Shown piece by piece: positions 30,137 to 39,596 of a DNA stretch of 40,843 nucleotides. The notes beneath the pieces were generated by a model that was not told the DNA's origin, did no database searches, and worked only from the letters and a program-made list of their open reading frames with translations. The stretch's first letter is position 1, and the number at the start of each line of letters is the position of its first letter. This DNA comes from Pinguiococcus pyrenoidosus (taxonomy: Eukaryota; Sar; Pinguiophyceae; Pinguiochrysidales; Pinguiochrysidaceae). The translations under genes and the position numbers were made by a program. The stretch is taken from positions 1 to 40,843 of the forward strand of contig JAAMXY010000292.1 in NCBI GenBank assembly GCA_019677205.1. Direction: 5' to 3'.

Positions 30137-33100
30137 ATGCTGAGCACGTTAGAGCCGGGCGCACCCCACCCGTCTTCCGAGCTCTTTGACCAAAGTCTGG
30201 CGGAGCTGCGGCACGGCGCCGGCGATCTCGAGGGCGAATTAGAGGCTCGCGTCGCGCGCTTGACGCAGAATTATGCGCATCTACAGAGATTGGCGTCCGC
30301 GTCGGCCGTGCAGTTCGCGGGCGTGACGGCCGGCAAGCTGCGAGATGAAGCTGCTCAGGACTTTGAAACCATGACGGACTGGATTTCGTCTCAGAAGACG
30401 AAGAAGGTGCCGAGAGCCGTGAAAAGCGAAGGAGACTGGTTCCAGTTGGGGGAGACCGTCCGGCAAGACCTCTTCCTGGCGTCGGAACGGCGCAGAGGTA
30501 TCGAACGCACAGTGGCGGAGGACGAGTCGCTGCAACGGCTCGGGAAGAAGCGCGTGGGGAGACCACCGCCGGGCACAGCCCAAGATGCAGCTGGCGTTCG
30601 GAAGTACCGTAGAAGGAATCGCGCCGCAACTGCAGTGGAAGGGGAAGCGGACCCGGATCGACCGATATTCATTCCCAAGTACCCGGGAATGCAACCGCAG
30701 GAGCCCCACGAGCGCCTGGAGCAGCGAGCAGCGGCGGGATCATGGAGGGACGCGCAAAAGTCAAAGAAGGAAATGAGTGGGAAAGCTTGCTTCGAGAAGC
30801 CGCGTCATGAGCAGCGTTCCAAGGTGCAGATACGCCATAGCCTTCCCCCGGAGCTGCAGGCCATTCAGCCGGCGAAAGTTGACTTCACGCAGCAGAAAGC
30901 CAAGGCGAGGCGCCGCAGACGAAGAGCGGCGCCTCAAGGACCTTCGCTTGAAGCTGTCGAGAAGCTGATTGACGCAAAGATCACAGAGAATGCCAAGGCA
31001 GGCGTTGAAGGGGTCCTGCAGCTCAAGGACGAGGTCGGACTCCTTCAGCTGCAAGTGGAGCAGAACGCCACTGGGCCTATTCCTCCTCCAGCTCCCGTCG
31101 TCGAGCGGGACATCGAGCTGGAGCAGGCGGTCCGCGCTGCGCAAGATCAGGCCCAAACAGCTGCGAAGGAGGCCTTGCTCGCGAGACGGATCGCTGCGGA
31201 CGCGGCCAATGCAGCGGATGAGCGGGTCCGCGACGCAGATGTGGACGTCCCAAGATACCGAGTCATGCTTACAACGAAGGCGAAAATGGCGCTCCGGGAT
31301 GCGCTACGTGCTGCTGACGAGAACTGTGATCCCACCGTGCCTAGCATGCCAATGGACGACGCGGAGCTCTACGAAGATTTGCCGTGGGACGAGAACCTTG
31401 TGGCCCAACCTCCCTCCCATCGCGCAGCGGCTCCCAACCGTGGGAGACCCGCGGAAATCAAAGCCAGACGAACCGTGACGGTGCCATCGCAGCCATCTCC
31501 GTCGGAAGAGCTGCGTCGGCCTAGCAAGCCCTCTTCTGTTTCGGAGGATCCACTGGCAGTAACGTCCCCCGTGCCGTACGTCTTCCACAGGACGCCCAAC
31601 TATCAGCTGCCGGAAAGGGTTGTAAGAGACGAGGGCTCCCTCACGCTGGGGATGCCAAAGCCCCTGCAACTAGATGGAAGCGCTTCAGCAAGGCCCGTCG
31701 GACGACAAGCCGAGGCAGTCATCGCCCAGCTGCAGGCGGAAGAACTCAAAAGCCAAGAAGACGGACCGATGAGTCGCCTTGCCACGCTTTCCAAGGTGTC
31801 CTACGTCACTGAGGATACACCCCGGGTCGCGGAGGGACGCAGGCCTCGAATCCAAGTGTCCCGTGCCGTGGACCACACGCTTCTGCGCAGGCTACGAGCG
31901 CTATCGGTTCCGTTGCGACTTACTTCCGGCGATGCCGGCGAAGACGACGGAGAGCGAACGCTTGTGCTCGGGCAGTTCGAGGACTTGGTGGACATCTCGC
32001 CGAGGGTTGAAGAGATGGAGAAGACGCTGGCGATAGGGGATGTTGTCACGGCCGCCGTCCGAGCCGCAGTAGCGCCAACCTTGCAAGTGACGCAAGAATC
32101 AAACGGACGTCTGCTGGCGACCCTCGAAGAACTCGTTGAGAATACGATGCGCATTCGAAGGGAAAGCGAGGAAATGCGTGATCCGCAGGTTTCTGAGCCG
32201 CAAACGAGTCTGGCAGACCAAGGTCCCGCTCCTTCAAAGGCGGAGATGTCAGAGGGCCCAGAGAGCCCGGACGACGCCAACGAGTCTCTTGCACTTTTTC
32301 CGGCAGATGGCGGTGATGTGCAGAAACGAAGATCGCCGGCTCCGGCAGGCACCGCTGCAGTCGACAAGCCGCAAGAGCAAAGCGACGCAGGAGCTGACTC
32401 AGAGACCGGCAACACCGAAGAAGAAGAGGAGGAAGAGGAAGAGGAGGAGGATGACGACTTCGACGCCATCTTTGGTCAGGATCGGGAGCAAGGAGACATG
32501 AGCATGCCCGAGCTTCCACAGGGGGCCGGAACGCGTGACGAATCCTCTCCAAGTCCTCAGCCCTCTGTCAAAGAGGATGCACTTCGAGACAGCTTCAAAA
32601 CGTCCTTCGGGGCACTTCTGGGCGGCGGGATGGAAGCCTTGAATCGTGGCGCTGCGGCGGGCGCCGACGCCATCAGGACGAAAGATGCTCGGCCCCTTCG
32701 CAAGTCGTCGAGTGCTCGAGGAATTCCTTCCAGTAACGAGCAGAGCAAGGCCACTCCCGAGGATATCTTGGATGCCGTCGGGGCCGGCTTCAACTCCAAG
32801 ACTTCGTTTGGGGCATTGCTCTCTAAAGGCAGATTCACGCCGCTGAGCGAGGTTCCGGCTGAAGCACGCATGATCTCCATTGCCGAATCAAAGGAAGCAG
32901 AGGCCACCAGCTCCGCGAGGAAGGAGATGAAGCAGCTTGTAGCCAATCTCAGGAACCGATGTGATCGACCGGGATCGCGGAAGTCCTGTCGTGACGAAGT
33001 CCTGCCAGAAGACTTGCTGGACGCCGAGGGTGCCTCGGGCGCTCTGGAAGGGGGTCTCGAAGCTGGTGGAGAGACGGTCAATGAGAGCGGGCAGACCCAG

Positions 33101-35029
33101 CGACATGGGCCTGCAGGAGCGCTGAGCGGTCGCCTCTTAGGTTTCCTGAAACCGTCGAAGGGAGCTGCGGATCTTAGTCTCGAGCCATCGGAGGTGGATA
33201 CGCCAAAGTCCTCCGAGGCGCCGAAGGTGAACGACAACAGTGAAGCCATTCTGGAGAAGTTAGATGGAGTCATGCGGAGGCTCGAGCAGCTTGAAGCCCA
33301 TGGGAAGGTCGGGAAGGCGGACGAGCTGTCCACAACTGAAGCTCTCCATGTCGAAGACAAGGTGGAAGCTCCGACTTCAGTCGACGCCCATGGCCCGGAG
33401 TTTACCGAACGGGAATGGGTTTCCTTAAAGCAGCTTGCCAGGTCGCACGGTGGCGCCTACGGGATGATAAATGCGTTTGAGGCTAGGGATGCCCGCGATT
33501 CTGGCTTCGTCTCCCGCTGCGACTTCATCCGCAGCTTGGAGTATCTGGGCTTGCGCCAAACCCTGAGCCAGAGCGAGCTGGAGCACGTCTGCTATTTGGC
33601 CAATCCCGAGCTCGACGACAACTTCATCAACTACGAAGATTTTCTTCTGCTCCTTCACCAGGGGGTCATGGCCGAGAGGCTTGACCTGGGGAAGCCTGCC
33701 GCGTCGCTCTCGGAGCTCAGAGATCGGCTACAGAAGTACGCGCAGAGGACGGGCATCCAAACGGAGCAGACGCCCTCAAAGCGAAACCACAGTTTACACG
33801 AAGAAGAGCACCAAGACAAAGAACAGAAACCGCAGGAGGGCGATGCGGTGGCGGAGGACCCTCAGCAAGAGCTCGACGAGATGGAAGCGTTGCTGGAGGA
33901 AAGCGTTGGGCTGGTGCAGGACAAGAAGGCGCTGGAGTCTGGAGAGATCGGCGGATCTCCTTTCGAATACAGCGACGGGGAAATTCTGATTTCGCACCTA
34001 CCAGACGTGCACTTGGACGACTCGCCAGCTTCGCGCTCTTTGGCGGCTGACGGAAGGCGGGCAGCCGAAAACCCTGAACCTGACTTTGGCCGCCGGTCGG
34101 TTGTGTCAGCGTTCTCGCCAGGGACATCTGGAGCGCAAGCCGTGGCGCCTGCTCACGGTGGATCTTCCGTCCTGACTGAGAAGAAACTCCGAAGCTCTTC
34201 TCTTCGAGAGCAGGAGGTTTCTCCACCCGGTCGGGCGTTGATCGGGCCCACCACCACTGCCGATGAGCCGTTTAAGGAAGTGAGTGCCATGGCGGACGCG
34301 GTTTTTGCGCTGTGTCCAAGGGATGCCCGGGGGTCCACCAGCTCAGTAGACTTGATCGCAACCTTGAGGTCCCTGGACACGGAGCATCTGCGGTTGCTCG
34401 GTCTGGACCCATCCCTGATCCACGGCGCGGACGAGGCTTCGACGCGCTTCTTTTCCTCGCTTCGGAGCATTGGACGGGTGGAGCGCAGACCCGGCTCCGG
34501 CTTTCCCGATAGCCGCATCTGCCGAGAAGATTTTCGCGAATTCTGTGAACAGCTACGTAAGCTGCGTGAGCGAGCGGGATTTCTCACACGAGAACTGAAC
34601 CGAGGAGAGAAAGGAGAAGCGCCGGGTCCGCGGCAGACCAGTTCCGCAGGACGAGCACATCATGATGCCCAGCAGGAGAAGTCGACGAGCTCCGACGCTG
34701 CTTCTTCCGACGATGCCGAAGCCAGTGGCGAGGACGCTCATCAGGGCGAAAGTGCCTTCGTCGAAGAGCTGGAAGAGGGCTTCGAGCCGCTGTACCAAGT
34801 TCGAGCGTCTCGACAACTCCACCAGCGGCCAAAGCGTGGACGACATGCCACCCGCAAGAAGGTTGGTGGAGCGCTGAAAGGCCACCTTCACGACATGGCA
34901 AAGGCGCGGTATCCCGTCACGAAGTTTCCCATGAGCTTCGTTGCGGAAGCCGGAGACCCGATGGAGCAGAAGGAAGGCACCGAGGCTTGGGAGAAGGTGA
35001 AAGGCCGCATGGGATTCGGCATCATGTAG
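30137..35029 (+). CDS. Large EF-hand / coiled-coil protein of unknown function
   Basis: Uninterrupted 1630-residue frame; start chosen at the first in-frame ATG (30137). The N-terminal 250 residues are helical and charged, with an RRRRRRAAPQG basic cluster near 250-265. Mostly disordered sequence follows, with an acidic run (12 Glu then DDDFDAIF, about 760). The motif KTSFGALL occurs twice (about 820 and 887), and PED(I/L)LDA twice (about 873 and 956). Residues about 1094-1180 hold two EF-hand-like units: DARDSGFVSRCDF and NPELDDNFINYEDF, the second without all canonical ligands. Another coiled segment (EEDPQQELDEMEALLEES) follows and a conserved-looking basic tail ends the protein. A calcium-responsive cytoskeletal or centriolar scaffold is a guess. 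I do not recognise the family. Confidence 0.8.
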   Translation: MLSTLEPGAPHPSSELFDQSLAELRHGAGDLEGELEARVARLTQNYAHLQRLASASAVQFAGVTAGKLRDEAAQDFETMTDWISSQKTKKVPRAVKSEGDWFQLGETVRQDLFLASERRRGIERTVAEDESLQRLGKKRVGRPPPGTAQDAAGVRKYRRRNRAATAVEGEADPDRPIFIPKYPGMQPQEPHERLEQRAAAGSWRDAQKSKKEMSGKACFEKPRHEQRSKVQIRHSLPPELQAIQPAKVDFTQQKAKARRRRRRAAPQGPSLEAVEKLIDAKITENAKAGVEGVLQLKDEVGLLQLQVEQNATGPIPPPAPVVERDIELEQAVRAAQDQAQTAAKEALLARRIAADAANAADERVRDADVDVPRYRVMLTTKAKMALRDALRAADENCDPTVPSMPMDDAELYEDLPWDENLVAQPPSHRAAAPNRGRPAEIKARRTVTVPSQPSPSEELRRPSKPSSVSEDPLAVTSPVPYVFHRTPNYQLPERVVRDEGSLTLGMPKPLQLDGSASARPVGRQAEAVIAQLQAEELKSQEDGPMSRLATLSKVSYVTEDTPRVAEGRRPRIQVSRAVDHTLLRRLRALSVPLRLTSGDAGEDDGERTLVLGQFEDLVDISPRVEEMEKTLAIGDVVTAAVRAAVAPTLQVTQESNGRLLATLEELVENTMRIRRESEEMRDPQVSEPQTSLADQGPAPSKAEMSEGPESPDDANESLALFPADGGDVQKRRSPAPAGTAAVDKPQEQSDAGADSETGNTEEEEEEEEEEEDDDFDAIFGQDREQGDMSMPELPQGAGTRDESSPSPQPSVKEDALRDSFKTSFGALLGGGMEALNRGAAAGADAIRTKDARPLRKSSSARGIPSSNEQSKATPEDILDAVGAGFNSKTSFGALLSKGRFTPLSEVPAEARMISIAESKEAEATSSARKEMKQLVANLRNRCDRPGSRKSCRDEVLPEDLLDAEGASGALEGGLEAGGETVNESGQTQRHGPAGALSGRLLGFLKPSKGAADLSLEPSEVDTPKSSEAPKVNDNSEAILEKLDGVMRRLEQLEAHGKVGKADELSTTEALHVEDKVEAPTSVDAHGPEFTEREWVSLKQLARSHGGAYGMINAFEARDARDSGFVSRCDFIRSLEYLGLRQTLSQSELEHVCYLANPELDDNFINYEDFLLLLHQGVMAERLDLGKPAASLSELRDRLQKYAQRTGIQTEQTPSKRNHSLHEEEHQDKEQKPQEGDAVAEDPQQELDEMEALLEESVGLVQDKKALESGEIGGSPFEYSDGEILISHLPDVHLDDSPASRSLAADGRRAAENPEPDFGRRSVVSAFSPGTSGAQAVAPAHGGSSVLTEKKLRSSSLREQEVSPPGRALIGPTTTADEPFKEVSAMADAVFALCPRDARGSTSSVDLIATLRSLDTEHLRLLGLDPSLIHGADEASTRFFSSLRSIGRVERRPGSGFPDSRICREDFREFCEQLRKLRERAGFLTRELNRGEKGEAPGPRQTSSAGRAHHDAQQEKSTSSDAASSDDAEASGEDAHQGESAFVEELEEGFEPLYQVRASRQLHQRPKRGRHATRKKVGGALKGHLHDMAKARYPVTKFPMSFVAEAGDPMEQKEGTEAWEKVKGRMGFGIM

Positions 35030-35147
35030 CCGTAGGCCGAGCCTTAGACCCTAGACTTTTTTTTTAATTATTTTTGGTTTGGTCGTTTTTGGGAGAGAGA
35101 TCTAAAGCGATTTGTTTTGGGGAGGCCGTGCGGAGTTGTCGTGTCTG

Positions 35148-35635
35148 CTACTGGGTCATCTTCTGCACCTTCTCGAGCAGATGCTTCGCCATGTTCTTCA
35201 TGATCGGCTGTCCTTTCTTCGACCGCTTCAGCAAGCCTCTTGCTTTGCGCCTCCGCTGCGCTTCCTGCTTCTCGCGTCGCTGACGAGCGTCCTGTCTGGC
35301 CTTCTCGTCGGCTGCTCGCTCCGTTCTCAACTCTTCCGCCTTGCCTTTCGCCTTGCCCAACGGGTCTCTTCTAGCGGGCTTCTTGCCGTCCACATGCTGC
35401 GTGAGTCGCCGCGATTCTATGCCTGACCTCTTGACCTCTCTTTCGTACTATGCAAGAGCAGACGATGGAAAACTTAGCGAAGAAGCGCCGCGACCTTTCC
35501 GTCGGCTGTCCTGTAGCAGGCGAGGAATGCCTGCAAAAGCGGACGCACCTCACGATACAGCTTCGTGGTCCGTCGCTTCAGAGCTGCTTTCTTCCCCTCG
35601 GGTCGTCCGGGGCCTCTTCGGGGGCTCTTGGCCAT
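35148..35635 (-). CDS. FYV7/TAP26-like rRNA-processing protein
   Basis: A 111-residue, very basic protein in two exons, 35635-35549 and 35396-35148 (donor GTGCGT, acceptor CGCAG, phase 0). The N-terminus MAKSPRRGPGRPEGKK is followed by a long charged helix (ERAADEKARQDARQRREKQE) and the ending KKGQPIMKNMAKHLLEKVQ. A K-x-GQP-x-M ... LLEKI-type ending is, from memory, the signature of the FYV7/TAP26 (CCDC59) family, nucleolar factors in early ribosome assembly. The AFG2-like ATPase in this window acts in the same broad process in other organisms. It converges on the EF-hand gene, 118 bp between stops. Confidence 0.7.
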
Positions 35636-35740
35636 TGTGACAAGAAAAGGGGCCAAAAAGCGACGAGAGACCTCAACATTCCTCGGCGACGGCGATGGGA
35701 GTGCCTACTGCCCAGGATCGATAGTGGGTGGCGCACAAGT

Positions 35741-35771
35741 TCGGGTTTCGGGTTTCGGGTTTCGGGTTCGG
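35741..35771. repeat. TTTCGGG tandem repeat
   Basis: Four units of TTTCGGG, slightly degenerate at the ends, just downstream of the coiled-coil gene stop. The motif is telomere-like in composition but far too short to be an interstitial telomere call. Confidence 0.85.
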
Positions 35772-35793
35772 TGGGAGAAGAAACTGGGTCAGA

Positions 35794-36893
35794 CTAAGCG
35801 CTGTCGTTGCTCTTCTCTGAGCGCTGCTGATTGCGGATGCGGGTCCTCAGATTCTCCAACTCGATGGCGAGCCGGCGGTTCTCGGCAGCCATGGCTTCTT
35901 TCTCTCTTTGCAGCCGATGAACAACTCGGCCGGCGATGCCTTTTCCCGAAGCTCGAGCGTTGTCGGAACCGGGATCTCTGTTCTCCTGCGTTTGATGCAC
36001 GCTCGCTCCTCGCCCTTCCCGCCCTTTGAGCTTTGCTCGGACGTCCAGGAGCTCGGACTGGATCTCGTTCTTGCGCTTCGTGAGCTTGGTCAGCTTGTCG
36101 TGCTTCTGGTTGTTCAGCTTGTTCAGAAGGGCGTTGTTCGTCTCGGCGTCCCGCAGTCGCTCCTCCAGGTGCAGAATCTGTGCCTCTCTTGACCTCAACA
36201 CGTTCAAGAGCTTATCACTCTCCTCTATCAGCCGTCTGGGTTAAGGTGAGATTCCCTGAGCTCCGGACGGCGCTGTCTGTGGCATCGAGCAGCTCACCTC
36301 TCTCGCGAGCGCTGCTTCTCCAGCGACTGGCTCTGCTGCTCCCATTCACACGTGACGCCAAAGACTCGCTCCTTCAGCGTTCGTAAGTTTTCGTATAGAT
36401 CCTACAGAAAGCCAGCCAGCAACGCCAGGGCGGGTCAGACGGCGATACTCGCAGGCCCGTTCCCCCGTCTTCCGTACCGAGTTGCTTGCCTCCAGGCGGT
36501 GATTCTCTTTCCGCAGCCGGCGTATCTTCATCGCAGCGCCAATGGATGTTCGCACGAGTGTCCACCCAGCTTCTCTCTGTGTCGAGAGCTGCTTCTGAAC
36601 GTCGACCGCGGAACGCTGCTTCGCCGCCAAGTCCTCTTCGAGCCTGCGGAGCTTCTGTCGCAGCCTCTGCAGAAGAAAGTGCCGAACCAAAAACTAGTCA
36701 ACATAAAAACGGCGAGCAAGGTGGTGCGCAGTGTCACCAAAGACAATTGCATGAATACCTGCTCTGCTTCCAGGGCGGCGTGCTTCGCAATGTTGGCCTG
36801 CTCGATGTCCGCGCGCAGCTGCAGCAGTGGCCCACGCATGACCACTTTGCCATCGCTTCTCGGCGTTCGAGGCGTCCTGCGCGTGCTTTGCAT
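35794..36893 (-). CDS. Coiled-coil protein, function unknown
   Basis: Four exons, 36893-36759, 36666-36478, 36401-36298 and 36235-35794, encode 289 residues. Donors GTATTC, GTACGG and GTGAGC, AG acceptors, and all phases fit. The start is the first in-frame ATG. After a short basic N-terminus (MQSTRRTPRTPRSDGK) nearly the whole chain is coiled coil with heptad-like leucines (LRQKLRRLEEDLAAKQ, REAQILHLEERLRDAETN, LQREKEAMAAENRRLAIEL). A short polar break (GREGRGASVHQTQENRD) sits near residue 225. No membrane segment or catalytic motif. The composition would suit an axonemal, centrosomal or cytoskeletal protein, but no family is recognised. It is divergent from the sigma-factor gene. Confidence 0.75.
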
Positions 36894-37285
36894 CTCGCCG
36901 AGCGGCAGAAAGTAATGGATGGCAGAGAACGCGCTGTTTGCGCAGCGGCGCTTCGGGAGGGGCGCAGCGCAGAAGCGTGACCTTGATTTGAATCGTTTGG
37001 CGCGAAAACTTGATTTCAATCCGTCAATTCAGAATTAGGGGTTTTCGTTGGAAAGCCCTAATAAAGTTTCAATATTCTACCAAACCCCTTCCATTGGCCA
37101 TGCTAGATTTTAATATTTGTCAAAAGTAGTTTCTCATTGTCCTTGGTATGGTGTCGCGCCGATGCGCGACACGAGGGTCTCGCAAAACCCTCTCTGATTT
37201 CCGCCGAGTCGAAGTTCAGCTATTCTTTTGCCAAAATAAGGGGCGTTCTTCATGAGACGGGCGTTTGCCCGGCCACGCCACAGTC
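36894..37285. promoter_or_regulatory. Divergent coiled-coil/sigma promoter
   Basis: Contains a full E2F-consensus site, TTTGGCGCGAAA (36996-37007), an AT-rich island at about 37025-37140, and palindrome copy 2 at 37151-37172. Confidence 0.55.
37151..37172. promoter_or_regulatory. GC-rich palindrome, copy 2
   Basis: Arms GTGTCGCGC and GCGCGACAC around CGAT. It differs from the copy at 10860-10881 by one base in the centre. It ends 113 bp before the sigma-factor ATG. Confidence 0.6.
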
Positions 37286-39283
37286 ATGATGCGCCTTTTG
37301 CGACTTGTACTGCTTCTGATAGCTTCTTCATCACCGGTGGCCCCTCTGTGGTCCGGAACCGCCGTCGCGGCGCGGCGCGGCGCAGCATTACACTCCCGAG
37401 CGGGACAGGGCGGCGATTTTTCGCAGCGCGGCAGGAGTTCCGATGGGTTGAGCCGGGCCTTTCGCGCTGGCGTGGTCATTAGCGCAGAGGAGGAGCAGCG
37501 GCTGGCTAAGGAAGTGCGATTGGCACAGGATGTACAGTCTAAGATTGGTAAATTCCACAGGAGCTGCACTGGACTCTCCCGTCAACTTTGGCTTAACATG
37601 CGTCGTCTGCGGCTCAGATGGGTTGCAGAGGGAACTGGGCCGCGCGCCGACTCTTCTAGAAGTGTCTGAGAGCTGCGACGTGGACCCGAGGGACACGAGA
37701 GGGATTCTTTCGGCGGGAAAAAGGGCGAAAGCAGCGTTGTTGCAGGCAAATGTTCGGATGATTCTACGCATTATTTTTGAGGAGACAAGCGGAAGGTTGG
37801 TGCTGTGTACTTGTCATCGTACGCTATGAAGCCCAAGCTCAAGGCGCATTTGAACAAAAGGGGGTTTGCCTGCGTAAATTTTGAGCGAGAGGATCTCCTG
37901 AACGAGGGAATGATCGCGTTGGCAAGAGCGATCGAACGCTTCGACCCAGATCGAGGGCGCCTCATGACCTACGCTTTCCCGTGGGTGCAGATGCGAATAC
38001 GGCAGGTGTGTAGCCCTCTGCGGCCACGAACGCCGAACGCTGCGCTTCTCTGGTTTTGCTGACCCGCATCCGCTTCTCAAGGCGATTCGCGAGTTCAACA
38101 CCCCTGTTCGTGTCAAAGCGGCGGGGTTGGACAAGTTGAGAAAAGTTCGGGAGGCAATTGGGGACTCAGAGGCGCGTACGGGTCCTCGGGGTGGCGCGCC
38201 GCGAGATGAGATGCCCGGCAGTCGTCTGTATGGGACACCCAAGATCCGCCAAGAGGTCGTGAAGCCGCCTTCCGAGCAAGCGCGGCCCGTTTCTCCAGCG
38301 CGCCCGAAGGTCCCAAGGGCGGAAAGTGCGGCTCCTAGACGAGGGCGCTCCGCACCAGAGACTGATGCAGAGGAAAGCATTCAGCGGTCTGAGCCACCGA
38401 CATCGCAAGCCCCCACAGCGAAGGCGAGGTCGCCGGAGCTCTCGGAGCTCGAGGCACGACAGAAGGCCGACGCGTGGGCAAAAGAGCAGCGCGAGATCGA
38501 GGCGAACCGAAGGGCAGATGTCATGTGGCACACCTCTGGTATGAACTTGACTGAGCAGCAGGGCTTCCACCAGGCGAGGCAGAAAGCTTGCGCCATCAAG
38601 GACGCCTACCAAAAGGCGAAGACAAGCGCAGAAGAGGTTGAGCGGCTGCTTGGAGCAACGCGCTTTGCGTTTAGCCTTGATTCAAGTTCCACGTCTGCAA
38701 CGGATGACTCGATCAAGCTCATCACGCATGTGGAGGCAACGTTGAGCGCCGACGTTGGCGAAAAGGAAGGTACGACGGAGCGCAGCCACGCAGCGCCTCT
38801 GGCGCGGCAATGCTGGTGAAGAGTGGCTCGTCTGATCAGCCACCATCGACACACAAGTAGGCGAGATTCTGGCGACCAGCAGCGTGATTCGTCTGCGAGA
38901 TGTGCTACGCGATACGTTGACCCCGCGACAGCATGACATCATCAACGCCGTCATGGGATTGAGCGACGGTGAACCCATGTCCATGCGCAGGTGCTGAGCT
39001 CGATTCACGTTCTCTAGCCGCCCTTCGCTCCTCATGCACGTCGATTCCTTAGGTTTTCGGATATGACTGGTGTGAACTACAACACGGCGTCCGCTGACAA
39101 GTTCAAGGCGCTAGAGCGCTTGCGGAAGAATCCAGAGGTGACGCCTGCACCCGAAAACGGATTCCATTCGAGATCGGATTGCAACAGCTGTGCTGACGAC
39201 GGCCCTAGGTGCTTGAGTTGCTGCTCCACATCGTGTCGACAAAGGAATCCAGGTCCGAGGGCGGTACGCAGATCGTTGGGTGA
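37286..39283 (+). CDS. Plastid-type sigma-70 factor
   Basis: Promoter-specificity subunit for the plastid-encoded bacterial-type RNA polymerase. Exons: 37286-37547, 37618-37799, 37832-38005, 38082-38769, 38861-38990, 39053-39137 and 39209-39283, about 531 residues. Residues 1-25 form a signal peptide (MMRLLRLVLLLIASSSP), followed by a basic Ala/Arg-rich transit-like stretch. Region 1.2: ISAEEEQRLAKEVRLAQ. Region 2: LLQANVRMILRII, then EREDLLNEGMIALARAIERF and TYAFPWVQMRIRQAI. Region 3 is split by about 150 charged, disordered residues and resumes at TSAEEVERLLGATRFAFSLD. Region 4: LRDTLTPRQHDIINAVMG to ADKFKALERLRKNPE. Between 37799 and 37832 the frame shifts; either a 32-nt intron or an indel. 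Plastid location is inferred from the leader. Confidence 0.88.
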
Positions 39284-39335
39284 GAGTTGGCGGTTCTGCG
39301 CGAAGGGTTATCATCATTACTTGGTTCTACGATAC

Positions 39336-39410
39336 TTTGCTCTACGGGTCTTTGCTCTACGGGTCTTTGCTCTGCGGGTCTTTGCTCTGCGGATCTTTCC
39401 TCTGCGGATC
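39336..39410. repeat. 15-bp minisatellite, five copies
   Basis: Five tandem 15-base units of the TTTGCTCTACGGGTC type with a few substitutions. They lie between the sigma stop and the P4-ATPase stop (a 313-bp convergent gap with no other feature). Confidence 0.95.
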
Positions 39411-39596
39411 TTTTGCGCCGGCTCTCCCTGCGCACGAAACAACCAAGTACGGCGCCCGTCACCTGAATTGCTCCGCGACTGATATCCACACCTCGTTGCC
39501 TATCATCCTTTCACGAAGCTGAGTCGCTCCGTGCAATCCAACCGACCGACAACCTCGCATAGCCCTGTCACACGCTGCCTTCCTACTACACCGCTA

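Noticed and set aside
35741..35771. Interstitial telomeric repeat
   Set aside because: Only four TTTCGGG units, and no evidence that this is the telomere sequence of the organism.
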